Of a DNA stretch of 64,000 bases, positions 47,521 through 56,034 are shown one piece after another; positions within the stretch are counted from its first letter, which is position 1, and every line of letters starts with the position of its first letter. Source of the stretch: Corynebacterium xerosis NBRC 16721 = ATCC 373 (lineage in GTDB: Bacteria > Actinomycetota > Actinomycetes > Mycobacteriales > Mycobacteriaceae). Location of the stretch: assembly GCF_001552415.1 (NCBI RefSeq), contig NZ_BCRD01000008.1:1-64000 (forward strand). The letters are read 5' to 3'. The notes under the pieces were generated by a model, which saw nothing but the letters and a program-made list of their open reading frames with translations, made no database searches and was not told the origin of the DNA. A program made the position numbers and the translations under genes.

Positions 47521-48022
47521 CCATTTCCGCAGGTCATCGCCGTGGCGGCTGAAGAAGTTGATGGGTTCGTCCCCATCAATTCAATATCGTCCCACTTTCG
47601 CGCTCGATCGCGGCGAAATAGGTGCGAAGTTGAAGGAATAGTGCCGAAATTCTTCAACTTCGCCCCTATTTCGCCGACTTTTCCGGCCAAATAGGGACGA
47701 AATTGAAATGCGCGGCTCGGGCGCGGCTCGGGCGGGGCTCGAGCGGAGCTGAAGTGGGCGTCCACGAACGGGAAGTGCCTCGAGCGGAGGATCGACGAGC
47801 GGGCCCCGACCCGACACATGCGGAAAACAGCCGGCACGGGCACGGTGCTCCGGGGAGCGCGGTGGGCGATACGGAGGTGGGGCCGTCGTAAAGCAGCCCC
47901 GCCAACCCCGAAATTCCCCGAAACCCCTGTGACCACCCTCACGCGACCATAGACTCGGGGCCGACAGACACGGCCACGAAAGACCAGTCACGCGCCCCGC
48001 GAACGGGGCGGGGAAGGACGAC
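47521..48022. other. Gene-free spacer with repeats
   Basis: 502 bases. Open frames are short, Arg/Pro-rich and overlap the repeats, so no gene is called. The first half holds the nested inverted repeat; the second half has Gly/Arg-coding GC-rich repeats and one copy of the dispersed word (47885-47894). The promoter of the downstream hydrolase gene should be near 47930-48010 but I see no clear boxes. Confidence 0.6.
47577..47710. repeat. Nested inverted repeat (four alternating copies of a ~24-base unit)
   Basis: The inner arms (47612-47635 and 47652-47675) are reverse complements at 23 of 24 positions, with a 16-base loop. Flanking them, 47577-47602 and 47684-47710 are looser copies of the same unit in opposite orientations. 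The unit consensus is about TTCAAYTTCGYCCCTATTTCGCC. GC content is clearly below the surroundings. A small extra stem (47558-47565 with 47572-47579) sits just before. It could be a miniature mobile element or the body of a structured RNA. Confidence 0.85.
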
Positions 48023-48925
48023 ATGTACCCCGAGACCAGCCCCCAGGAGTCCGCGCCCCGGCCCCGCCGGGACGTGATCATTCCCGCCGCCGACGGCCTG
48101 CTCCTGCGCGGAACGGTCTTCCGCCCCCAGGAAAATCCGGGCGAGATCCGCGGGGTCATCACCGTCCACGGCGGCACCGGCGTGCCGGAGGGCTTCTACC
48201 ACCGCTTCGCCGAATACGTGGCCAACCAGGGCCTCGCCGTGGTGACCTACGCCTACCGCGGCACCGGCCGCTCCGGCATGAAGTCCGACCCCGAAAACGC
48301 CGACATCCGCATGTCCGACTGGATCACGCAGGACGTCCGCGGCGTCATCGACTGGGCGCACGAGGAATTCGACGGCGTGCCGCACTTCGCCGTCGGCCAC
48401 GCCGTCGGCGGCCACGGCATCGCGTACGCCGGCCCGGAGGGCACGTTCGACGCCGCCGCGCTGATCAACTGCCGCGGCATGCGCATTTCCAAGGTGCCGT
48501 CGCTGGTGGGCAAGATCCGCGCGTTCACCCTGTTCAACATCATCGGCCCGATCTCCGCGACGCTGACCGGCCACATCCCCGCGTCGGGCTGGAAGCTGAC
48601 GTCCGAGCCGCCGCTGGGCGTCATGCGCCAGTGGGCCGCGTGGGCCCGCAAGAAGGATTACTTCTTCTCCGACGGCGAGTTCGACTTCGACGCCCGTTTC
48701 GCGCGCGCGACGCAGCCGTTCCTGTCGATCCGCATCCCGGACGACTACTGGACCGAGGAGTCCTCGGCGGACCTGATCACCGACCGTCTCACCGGTTCCG
48801 CCGGCGTGGAGAAGCGCCAGGCGCGCCCCGCGCGCGGCCAGGGCGTCGGCTACGGCGGCTACTTCCGCAAGGGTCACGAGAAGGAGTGGGACGAGCTCAT
48901 CGCCTGGTTCGAGTCGAAGGTCTAG
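48023..48925 (+). CDS. Alpha/beta-hydrolase-like protein lacking the nucleophile serine
   Basis: 300 residues. The fold is recognised from GVITVHGGTGVPEGFY (oxyanion region), VVTYAYRGTGRSG and the nucleophile elbow VGHAVGGHG. The elbow has Ala127 (GCC) where the serine of GxSxG should be. The final domain FLSIRIPDDYWTEESSADLI and FRKGHEKEWDELIAWF includes a possible His. It resembles the predicted hydrolases of COG4757 type. It may be non-catalytic or use another mechanism. ATG 48023; a nested terminator follows. Confidence 0.85.
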   Translation: MYPETSPQESAPRPRRDVIIPAADGLLLRGTVFRPQENPGEIRGVITVHGGTGVPEGFYHRFAEYVANQGLAVVTYAYRGTGRSGMKSDPENADIRMSDWITQDVRGVIDWAHEEFDGVPHFAVGHAVGGHGIAYAGPEGTFDAAALINCRGMRISKVPSLVGKIRAFTLFNIIGPISATLTGHIPASGWKLTSEPPLGVMRQWAAWARKKDYFFSDGEFDFDARFARATQPFLSIRIPDDYWTEESSADLITDRLTGSAGVEKRQARPARGQGVGYGGYFRKGHEKEWDELIAWFESKV

Positions 48926-48959
48926 CTTTTGCTTGACGACGCCCCGCGTCGGGCGCCTT

Positions 48960-49023
48960 AACCCACCCCGAATGAGCTAACCCACCCGTTGCAGCGGGTG
49001 GGTTAAGCCATTCGGGGTGGGTT
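48960..49023. terminator. Bidirectional nested-hairpin terminator
   Basis: Outer stem 48960-48974 with 49009-49023 (15 perfect pairs) encloses an inner stem 48978-48988 with 48995-49005 (11 perfect pairs) with a six-base loop. It lies between two converging genes and can fold in either strand. AACCCACCC is repeated in both left arms. Confidence 0.85.
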
Positions 49024-49104
49024 TGCCGTTGGGGCGGGGCGGCGTGCAGATGGGGCGGGCGTGCGGATGGGGTGGGTGTCCCGTTGGGCCGGGCGGGCCG
49101 GGTC

Positions 49105-49788
49105 CTACTCGTCCCACAGCCCGCTGCACCCGCGCCGCCACGACCCGGCGAGGTGCCCGTCGACCATGCCGACCGCCTCCATCAGCGCGTGCGCCGTGGT
49201 CGGCCCGACGAACCGGAATCCGCGCTTCTTCAGCGTCTTCGCCAGCGCCGTCGCCTCGGACGAGGTGGTGGGGACCTCCGCGACGGTGGCCGGCCGCGGC
49301 GTCGCCTCCGGCAGGTGCGACCAGATCAGCGCAGGTAGGCCGACGGCGGGCAGGGGGAGGTCGGCCCGTCGCAAAGCATCCCGCGCATGGCGCGGCAGGG
49401 AGTCCGGCAGGGTCGGCGGGTCCCCGGCCTCGCGGAGCGTGACGACGGCCCGCGCATTCCCGATCGCCGCCGTGATCTTGGCGCGGTTGCGCACGATCCG
49501 GGCATCGGCGAGGGTGCGCTCGACGTCGGCGTCGCCCATCGCGGCGACGCGGTCGGGGTCGAAATGGTGGAAGACTTCGCGGAACGCCGGGCGTTTGGCC
49601 AGGATCACGTCCCACGACAGGCCGGATTGGAACGCCTCGAGGCTCAGTCGCTCGAACAGTCCGGCCTCGTCGAGGACCGGCATGCCCCACTCGGAGTCGT
49701 AATAGGCCAACAGGCGGTCGTTGCCCAGCGCCCAGGGCGTGCGCAGCCGGCCGTCGGGACCGGGCAGGGGGCCGGGGGAAATGGTCAT
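49105..49788 (-). CDS. tag: DNA-3-methyladenine glycosylase I (Tag), zinc site degenerate
   Basis: 227 residues. Strongly Tag-like: TPWALGNDRLLAYYDSEWGMP, FERLSLEAFQSGLSWDVILAKR with the catalytic-pocket Glu, VRNRAKITAAIGNARA and KRGFRFVGPTTAHALMEAVGMV. Aligned by spacing to the E. coli enzyme, zinc ligands Cys4, His17, His175, Cys179 correspond to Thr17, Tyr30, His212, Ser216; only one of four is kept. Between positions about 120 and 160 there is extra sequence. Start ATG 49788. It lies near ogt, an alkylation-repair gene. Confidence 0.9.
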   Translation of the reverse strand: MTISPGPLPGPDGRLRTPWALGNDRLLAYYDSEWGMPVLDEAGLFERLSLEAFQSGLSWDVILAKRPAFREVFHHFDPDRVAAMGDADVERTLADARIVRNRAKITAAIGNARAVVTLREAGDPPTLPDSLPRHARDALRRADLPLPAVGLPALIWSHLPEATPRPATVAEVPTTSSEATALAKTLKKRGFRFVGPTTAHALMEAVGMVDGHLAGSWRRGCSGLWDE

Positions 49789-49851
49789 GCGCCGATGGTA
49801 CGTGCCGGGTTTCCGGCGCCCGGCCGCCTACGCGGGCGTAAGCTGTTGGTC

Positions 49852-50772
49852 ATGCGATCTGACGCCTCCGACGACTCGGACGCCACAGCCATGCCCGACG
49901 ACCGATCACGCATCGACCTGCGGCAGCACGTGCCTTCCGGTGCGGTTTCCGCTGGCACCGCAGCCGATGGCACTGCCGGCACCGATGACGCCGGTGCGCC
50001 GTCCGACGTCGACATCACCGCTGGGGCCACGGCGGCGCCGCTCACGAATGAGGAGCGCAGGGCCCGCCCGGGCGCGTTGACGTCCGGCAAGATCCCGCGA
50101 CCCCGCCGACGCCCGCGCTTCGACCGGGGCCCCCGGCCCATGCTGCGCGGCGTCCTCCACGAACGATCGACGTGGGGATTCCTCGGCTCGGGCATCGCGC
50201 TGATCGTGGTCGCGGCGGCCGACCACGGCGCCAGCCTGATCACGTGGATGTCCGCGCTGTACGTCCTGTGCCTTATCGGTTCGATGGGCGTGTCCGCGCT
50301 GTACCACCTGGGCCCGTGGCGCAGCGAGTCCGCGGTGCTGATGTGGCGCCGCGCCGACCACGCCATGATCGCCGTGTTCATCGCCGGCACCTACGGCCCG
50401 GTCTCGGTGATGGCGCTGCCGCCCGAACGCGCCGGGTTGCTCCTCGCATTGTGCTGGGCGGGTGCGCTGTTCGCGGTGCTGCTCAACGTGGTGTGGGTCA
50501 ATCACCCGAGGTGGTTGGGCGTTTCCGTCTACCTGTTGCTGGGCTGGCTGGTCATCTGGGAGATCCCGAACCTGTGGACCGGCCTCGGCCCTGCCGTGAC
50601 CATTCTGCTGGGCGTCGGCGGCTTCATCTACACCCTCGGCGCGCTGGTTTACGCGCTGAAGTGGCCGAACCCGTCGAAGCGGGTCTTCGGTTTCCACGAG
50701 GTCTTCCACGCGGCGACGATCATCGCCGCCACGCTGCATCACATCGCCATCTGGCTGGCCGTCGCCGCGTAG
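49852..50772 (+). CDS. Hemolysin III / TrhA-family membrane protein
   Basis: 306 residues. A long polar N terminus (about 95 residues, Asp/Ala/Thr-rich) precedes seven helices. PAQR-like metal motifs are SALYHLGPW, RADHAMIAVFIAGTYGPV and FHEVFHAATIIAATLHHIAIW. Family members affect membrane energetics or lipid homeostasis; the hemolysin label is historical. It diverges from tag and precedes ogt by 34 bases. Confidence 0.9.
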   Translation: MRSDASDDSDATAMPDDRSRIDLRQHVPSGAVSAGTAADGTAGTDDAGAPSDVDITAGATAAPLTNEERRARPGALTSGKIPRPRRRPRFDRGPRPMLRGVLHERSTWGFLGSGIALIVVAAADHGASLITWMSALYVLCLIGSMGVSALYHLGPWRSESAVLMWRRADHAMIAVFIAGTYGPVSVMALPPERAGLLLALCWAGALFAVLLNVVWVNHPRWLGVSVYLLLGWLVIWEIPNLWTGLGPAVTILLGVGGFIYTLGALVYALKWPNPSKRVFGFHEVFHAATIIAATLHHIAIWLAVAA

Positions 50773-50806
50773 GCGGCAGGCGGGGTGGTGCGGCTACCCT
50801 GAACGC

Positions 50807-51289
50807 ATGGCCACCGCATTGTTCGATTCACCGCTCGGCCCGCTGGGGCTCGCGGCGTCGTCGCGCGGTCTGGTGGAGGTGTCGCTGCACGGCCGCGTCG
50901 CGCCCCACGGCCCCGAGGACGATCCCGCGGCGCGGGCGATCCTCGATGATGCGCAGCGCCAGCTGGGGGAGTACTTCGCGGGTCGCCGCCGGGAGTTCGA
51001 CGTGCCCATCGACGTCGACCTCGGCGACGGTTTCCGCGGCCGCGCCCTCGCGGCTCTGTCCGGCGTCCCCTACGGCGAGACCGTCACCTACGGCGGTCTC
51101 GCCGAGCTGGCCGGCTTCCCGAAGGCGGCGCGGGCGGCGGGGACGGCGTGTTCCACGAACCCGCTGGCCATGTTCATCCCGTGCCACCGCGTCGTGCCCG
51201 CGTCGGGAGGCATCGGGAAATACGGCGGCGGGGAGTCGATGAAGCGCGCGCTGCTCGAGCTGGAGGGTGTCGTCGAGCCGCGTCGTTGA
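50807..51289 (+). CDS. ogt: Methylated-DNA-[protein]-cysteine S-methyltransferase (Ogt)
   Basis: 160 residues. The suicide cysteine is C126 in FIPCHRVVPASG, with GKYGGGESMKRALLELEG beyond. The usual FQxxVW block is altered to FRGRALAALSGVPYGETVTYG. It repairs O6-methylguanine and O4-methylthymine. With tag on the other side of the hemolysin III gene it forms a small repair island. Confidence 0.94.
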   Translation: MATALFDSPLGPLGLAASSRGLVEVSLHGRVAPHGPEDDPAARAILDDAQRQLGEYFAGRRREFDVPIDVDLGDGFRGRALAALSGVPYGETVTYGGLAELAGFPKAARAAGTACSTNPLAMFIPCHRVVPASGGIGKYGGGESMKRALLELEGVVEPRR

Positions 51290-51380
51290 CGGGCCCTGCC
51301 TTCGACGAGTTCGTGATCGGGGCCCGGAATCCCGATCTCGTGGGCGGCGTTGGTGTTGATGTGTCAGCTAATGTGGGGGC

Positions 51381-52070
51381 ATGAACGAACGCGCCAATCA
51401 TTCCGAAAGCCCCACCACCGACGCCGCCTTCCGCGACCGGTTCGCGGCCATGCTGCGCAACCGCCGCAGCCACCGCGACTTCCTCCCCGACGCCCTCCCG
51501 GAGGACGAGGTGCGGGAGTTCCTGGAGCTGGTCATGACCTCGCCGTCGGCGTTCAACATGCAGGCCCGCGCGGTGGTGCGCATCCAGGACCCGGACGTCC
51601 GCGCCGCGGTGCACGCGGCCGCCCGCAAGCAGCGCCAGGTCCTCGAGGCCCCGCTGCTGCTCGCCTTCGTCGCCGAGCCCGACGGCTGGGAGGACACGTT
51701 CGACGAGGTCGCGTCGCAGTACCTCGCCTCGGGCCGCTGGGACGACTCCTTCGCCGCGGAGAAGCGCGACCGCATCGCCGGTTTCCAGAAGCAGCGCCGC
51801 GACCTGGGCCGTTCCCGCGAGTACGCGCTGCGCGACGCGACCATCGCCGCGTCCTTCGCCATGCTCGCCGCCGAGGCCCGCGGGTGGGCGACGTCGCCGA
51901 TGACCGGCTTCGACGAGGAAGCCCTCAAGGCCGCCATCGGCGCGGACGACTCCGCCCGCGACGTCTCCGTCGCGCTGTTGCTGGCGGTGGGCCGCCCGGC
52001 CGGCGCCCCGAAGGATCCGGGCCGTTTGCCGCTGGAGCGCCGCGTCTACGTCGACGAATACCCGCTCTAA
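51381..52070 (+). CDS. Nitroreductase-family flavoprotein
   Basis: 229 residues. The FMN-binding start LRNRRSHRDFLPDALPEDEVREFLELVMTSPSAFNMQARAVV and the C-terminal GWATSPMTGFDEEALKAAI, VSVALLLAVGRPA are typical. It reduces nitro or quinone compounds using NAD(P)H. ATG 51381. A hairpin built from two copies of the dispersed word follows four bases after the stop. Confidence 0.92.
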   Translation: MNERANHSESPTTDAAFRDRFAAMLRNRRSHRDFLPDALPEDEVREFLELVMTSPSAFNMQARAVVRIQDPDVRAAVHAAARKQRQVLEAPLLLAFVAEPDGWEDTFDEVASQYLASGRWDDSFAAEKRDRIAGFQKQRRDLGRSREYALRDATIAASFAMLAAEARGWATSPMTGFDEEALKAAIGADDSARDVSVALLLAVGRPAGAPKDPGRLPLERRVYVDEYPL

Positions 52071-52074
52071 AACA

Positions 52075-52119
52075 GTGCTTTACGACGGCCCGCGTGCCCC
52101 GCGAACCGTCGTCAAGCAC
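52075..52119. terminator. Hairpin formed by two inverted copies of the dispersed word
   Basis: GTGCTTTACGACGG (52075-52088) and CCGTCGTCAAGCAC (52106-52119) pair at 13 of 14 positions with a 17-base loop. It lies between converging stop codons, so it probably ends transcription from both sides. It has no long T-run. Confidence 0.75.
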
Positions 52120-52144
52120 GGGGCGGCGGCCCCGTGACCGGCCG

Positions 52145-54310
52145 CTACTTCGACAGTTCCGCGGCGAGCTCGACGGCCTGGCGGATGGCGCGCTTGGCGT
52201 CGAGCTCCGCGGCGACGTCCGCGCCGCCGATGACGTGGATGCGGGGGTCCTCGATGCCCGCGCCCAACGCCGACCGGTCCGACTCCTGGCCGGTGCACAC
52301 GATGATGTTGTCGACGCCGATGACCTTGGACTCGCCGTCGACGGTGATGTGCAGGCCCTCGTCGTCGATGCGGTCGTAGGAGACGCCGACGTACTTGTGC
52401 ACGCCGGCCTTCTTCAGCTCCGCGCGGTGCACCCAGCCGGTGGTCTTGCCCAGGCCCTTGCCGATCGACGACTCCTTGCGCTGCAGCAGATGCACCTCGC
52501 GCAGCGGCTTCTCGTCCTGCGGCGCACCCAGGCCGCCGGGTGCGTCCGCCGGATCGACGACGCCCCAGGACTTCCGCCACTCCGCGAGCGACTGGTTCGG
52601 CTCGCGGGTCAGGTACTCGGCGACGTCGACGCCGATGCCGCCGGCGCCGATGACCGCCACGCGCGCGCCGGCGGTGCGGCGGCCGGAGAGCAGATCGTCG
52701 TAGGGGATCACCGAATCGTGGTCGATGCCGGGGATCTCCGGGATGCGCGGCACCACGCCGGCGGAGTAGACGATGTGGTCGAACGGTTCGGCGACGTCGT
52801 CGACGGCCGTGGCCCCCACGCGCGGGCCGGTGTCGGTCACGCCGTCGTCCGCGCGGTCCGCGATGGCGCCGTCCGCCGAAGACCGGTCGGGGGAGGTGGC
52901 GGCCGAGGCGTCGTAAAGCTGATCGGCCGTGGCCCTGCGGCCGAGGTGCACCGGCACGCCGAGGACCTCCAGCCGGCGGGAGAAGTAGCGCAGCGTCTGG
53001 CCGTACTCCTCCTTGCCGGGGATCGCGGCGGCGAGGCGGAACTGGCCGCCGATGGCGTCGGAGGCCTCGAAAACCTCGACGTGGTGGCCGCGGACGGCGG
53101 CGGCCTCGGCGAAGGCCAGACCCGCCACGCCCGCGCCGATCACCGCGACGCGCTGCGGCGTCGCCGCCGGGCGCGGGGTCAGCTCCAGCTCGCGGCCGGC
53201 GACCGGGTTGACCAGGCAGGACACCTTCTTGTTGGCGAAGGTGTGGTCCAGGCAGGCCTGGTTGCAGGCGATGCAGGTGTTAATCTCGTCGGCGCGGCCG
53301 TCGCGGGCCTTGAGCACGAAATCGGGGTCGGCGAGCATCTGGCGGGCCAGCGACACCATGTCCGCCTGCCCGGAGGCGAGGATGTCCTCCGCGACGCCGG
53401 GATCGTTGATGCGGTTCGACGCGCACACCGGCACGTCGACGGCGGCCTTCAGGCGGCCGGAGAGTTCGGCGAACGCCGCGCGCGGCACCGAGGTGACGAT
53501 GGTGGGCACCCGGGCCTCGTGCCAGCCGATGCCCGTGTTGAGCAGGTCGACGCCGGCGTCGACGAGGCGGCCGGCGAGCTCCTCGGTCTCGTCCCACGTC
53601 TGCCCGTCGGCGACGAGGTCCTGCAGCGAGATGCGGTACTGCAGCATGAAGTCGTCGCCGACCTCGGCGCGGATGCGGCGGACGATCTCGATCGGCAGCG
53701 ACATGCGGCGCCGGGCCGAACCGCCCCACTCGTCGGTGCGGCGGTTGGTCGCGCGGGCCAGGAACTGGTTGAGCAGGTAGCCCTCGGAGCCCATGATCTC
53801 GATGCCGTCGTAGCCGGCGCGCTTGGCCAGCTTCGCCGAGCGGACGTAGGCGCGGATCGTGCGCTCGACGTCGAAGCCGGACATGCGCCGGGCCTTGAAC
53901 GGGGTGATCGGCGACTGCGTCGTCTCCGCCGAGCGGATGAACGGGTGGTAGCCGTAGCGGCCCGAGTGCAGCAGCTGCAGCACGACGTGCGCGCCGTGGG
54001 AATGCACCGCGTCGGTGACCCGGCGGTGGTTGTCGGCCATGCGCTTGGACGCCATCATCGAGCCGCCGGGCAGCAGCCAGCCCTCGACGTTGGGGGCGTA
54101 GCCGCCCGTGACCAGCAGTGCGGCGCCGCCCTCGGCGCGGCGGGCCAGGTAGGCCGCCAGCTTCGGCAGATCGCGGGTGCGTTCCTCGAAGCCGGTGTGC
54201 ATCGAGCCCATCATCACGCGGTTGCGCAGCGTCAGGGGCCCGGCCTGGATGGGCGACAGCAGGGTCGGGTACGCGGAGGGGGGCGTGGAGGTGGTCACGG
54301 TGGTGGACAT
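52145..54310 (-). CDS. fadH: NADPH-dependent 2,4-dienoyl-CoA reductase (FadH-type)
   Basis: 721-residue multidomain flavoenzyme. An N-terminal OYE-like TIM barrel (about 14-350; LLHSGRYGYHPF, GYDGIEIMGSEGYLLNQFLA) binds FMN. The 4Fe-4S ligands are CIACNQACLDHTF and VSCLVNP. The C-terminal part has two Rossmann motifs (VAVIGAGVAGLAFAEAAA and VAVIGAGGIGVDVAEYL) for FAD and NADPH. An Asp/Ala/Ser-rich insert is present around 470-500 and contains a dispersed word (52910). It handles unsaturated fatty acids in beta-oxidation. ATG 54310. Confidence 0.92.
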   Translation of the reverse strand: MSTTVTTSTPPSAYPTLLSPIQAGPLTLRNRVMMGSMHTGFEERTRDLPKLAAYLARRAEGGAALLVTGGYAPNVEGWLLPGGSMMASKRMADNHRRVTDAVHSHGAHVVLQLLHSGRYGYHPFIRSAETTQSPITPFKARRMSGFDVERTIRAYVRSAKLAKRAGYDGIEIMGSEGYLLNQFLARATNRRTDEWGGSARRRMSLPIEIVRRIRAEVGDDFMLQYRISLQDLVADGQTWDETEELAGRLVDAGVDLLNTGIGWHEARVPTIVTSVPRAAFAELSGRLKAAVDVPVCASNRINDPGVAEDILASGQADMVSLARQMLADPDFVLKARDGRADEINTCIACNQACLDHTFANKKVSCLVNPVAGRELELTPRPAATPQRVAVIGAGVAGLAFAEAAAVRGHHVEVFEASDAIGGQFRLAAAIPGKEEYGQTLRYFSRRLEVLGVPVHLGRRATADQLYDASAATSPDRSSADGAIADRADDGVTDTGPRVGATAVDDVAEPFDHIVYSAGVVPRIPEIPGIDHDSVIPYDDLLSGRRTAGARVAVIGAGGIGVDVAEYLTREPNQSLAEWRKSWGVVDPADAPGGLGAPQDEKPLREVHLLQRKESSIGKGLGKTTGWVHRAELKKAGVHKYVGVSYDRIDDEGLHITVDGESKVIGVDNIIVCTGQESDRSALGAGIEDPRIHVIGGADVAAELDAKRAIRQAVELAAELSK

Positions 54311-54382
54311 GTATCCAAGTATCCCATTTCACGGTGCAGATGTGGCGCGTATCACGGAATGTCGCGGGCATATCATCGAGCC

Positions 54383-54742
54383 ATGACAGATCACGCCCCA
54401 CCGTCCCGCCACGATCCCCTGCGGTTGCTGATCGGGTCGAAGTTCCCCGGCGGCCGCTGGCCGGGCGCGGCGAGGGTCATCGCGGCGGCCGGTGTGGTCC
54501 TGGTCGGCGGCGCTTTCCTCGGGTCGGCGGCGGGCCACTGGGTGTACGCGGAGATCGACGCCACGGAGTCGCGGTGGCCGTTGCTGGGCACAGTGGCCTT
54601 CGCGTCCTGATTTGCGACGCTGCTGGCCTACCTGACCAACGCCTTGCGTTTGCCTCCGCCGGGGGCGTTCTTCTTCATCATGGTCGCCGGCGCGGTGACC
54701 TGGACGGGCCGCGGCGCGACCTCGCGGAACGCGCGATGGTGA
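54383..54742 (+). pseudogene. Broken gene for a FUSC-like integral membrane protein
   Basis: From the ATG at 54383 the frame reads 75 residues (ARVIAAAGVVLVGGAFLG, WPLLGTVAFAS) and stops at TGA (54608-54610). The same frame continues beyond as FATLLAYLTNALRLPPPGAF then FFIMVAG, which has the Pro-Gly-Ala-Phe block and hydrophobic pattern of aromatic-exporter/FUSC proteins. It ends at 54742. A functional protein would be far longer. The rest is absent, and the following bases carry no membrane domain. The family assignment is tentative. Confidence 0.6.
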
Positions 54743-54874
54743 TGCGCGCGACGATGGTCCGGTTGGTCGGCGACGACGCGGCGGTGAAGCAAGGCGGTGA
54801 GGCACGGCGCTGGCGCGGTGGCGAGGCGCATCGGGAAGCACCGGTAGCCTCGTCGGAGGAAGAGGAAGGGCCAC

Positions 54875-55942
54875 GTGAGGCAGAAGAGGACGATCTGGGG
54901 CCGGCGCAGCATGTTGAAGCTGCTCGGCTTGGCCGCCGTGGGCGCCACGGCCGGGGTCGTCACGGGCCGTGTCATCGACGTCGCCGACTCGGACGCAAGC
55001 TCTGATGGCCCGGCCTCCCGCGCGGCCGGCGGGTCCCCGTCGGCCGCCGCCCCGGCTCCAGCCCCGCCCGGCCCACGGGTGCGGCCGACGATCGTCGGTT
55101 CCGGTTCGCCGATGACCATGCGCATGACCTACGGTGCCGATCCGCGCCAGTTCGGCGACTTGCACCTGCCCCCGGCGATGGTCGAGGGGGTGCCCGCGCC
55201 GACGGCGCCCGCCGCACCCGCGCAGACTCCCGCCCCGAACGCCGCGCGCGCGGTGCCGCTGGTCGTGGTGATCCACGGCGGCGGCTGGATGGACTCGTCG
55301 ACGGCCGCCGGCGCCGCGCATCAGGCCGAGGACCTGGCCGATGCGGGCGTGGCGGTGTGGAACATCGAATACCGCGGTACGGGCGGCGCCGGTGGGTGGC
55401 CGCGGACCTACGAGGACGTCGCCGCCGCCATCGACGTCATCCCGTTCCTCGCCGACGCGTCGCCCGTGCCGCTGGACCTGGGCCGCGTGGCCGTGACCGG
55501 GGTCAGCGCGGGCGGCAGTCTCGCCGCATGGGCGGCCAACCGCGAGGCGCTTCCCGACGGCGCACCGGGAGCCCGCCCGGTGTTCCCCATCCGCAACTGC
55601 GTGGCCATGTGCGGCGTCTACGACCTGGCCCGCGCGATCCGCTGGGGAGACCCGTACATTCGCCCGCTGCTCGGCGGCACGCCCGAGGAGCACCCGGACC
55701 GCTACCGCAACACCTCGCCGATCGCGTACATGGCGCGCAACGTACGGATGGTCATCCTCCACGGCCGCAATGACTCGGTGGTCGACGTGCAGCAGGCCAT
55801 CTCCTACGAGGCGGCATCGCGGAGGGCACGTCGGCCCGTCGCCATGCGGCTTTTCGACGACGCCGCCCACTCGTCCTGGGACGACCTGGCCGGCCCGCAA
55901 TGGCGCGCGGCGAAAGAGGCCATCCTCCACCTGGTGGCGTAG
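54875..55942 (+). CDS. Exported alpha/beta-hydrolase (carboxylesterase-type)
   Basis: 355 residues from GTG at 54875 (preceded by GAGGAAGAGGAAGG). An N-terminal twin-arginine-like signal (RRSMLKLLGLAAVGATAGVV) is followed by a Pro/Ala-rich linker. The esterase domain has HGGGWMDS (oxyanion), nucleophile GVSAGGS (Ser in GxSxG), GRNDSVV with the acid and HSSWDDL with His. It probably hydrolyses esters outside the membrane. It follows a pseudogene. Confidence 0.9.
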   Translation: MRQKRTIWGRRSMLKLLGLAAVGATAGVVTGRVIDVADSDASSDGPASRAAGGSPSAAAPAPAPPGPRVRPTIVGSGSPMTMRMTYGADPRQFGDLHLPPAMVEGVPAPTAPAAPAQTPAPNAARAVPLVVVIHGGGWMDSSTAAGAAHQAEDLADAGVAVWNIEYRGTGGAGGWPRTYEDVAAAIDVIPFLADASPVPLDLGRVAVTGVSAGGSLAAWAANREALPDGAPGARPVFPIRNCVAMCGVYDLARAIRWGDPYIRPLLGGTPEEHPDRYRNTSPIAYMARNVRMVILHGRNDSVVDVQQAISYEAASRRARRPVAMRLFDDAAHSSWDDLAGPQWRAAKEAILHLVA

Positions 55943-56034
55943 CGGGGGAGAGTAGCCGGGAGTTCCCGCGGCGTGCAGTGGGCGATGGCCAAGAGCGCGA
56001 TCGTGGCGCAACTCGGCGCCGGTACCCTGCTGCC

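Noticed and set aside
47577..47710. CRISPR-like array
   Set aside because: The units alternate in orientation, are unequally spaced and only four in number; no cas genes are near. They are inverted repeats, not CRISPR direct repeats.
47499..48177. Frames of 79-198 residues across the nested repeat region
   Set aside because: They read through the repeats and give repeated Phe/Pro/Lys-rich peptides; no ribosome site or domain supports them.
54742..54874. Possible extension of the FUSC-like fragment in another frame
   Set aside because: One frame stays open but reads a polar, Glu/Arg-rich stretch without membrane character and runs into the esterase start.
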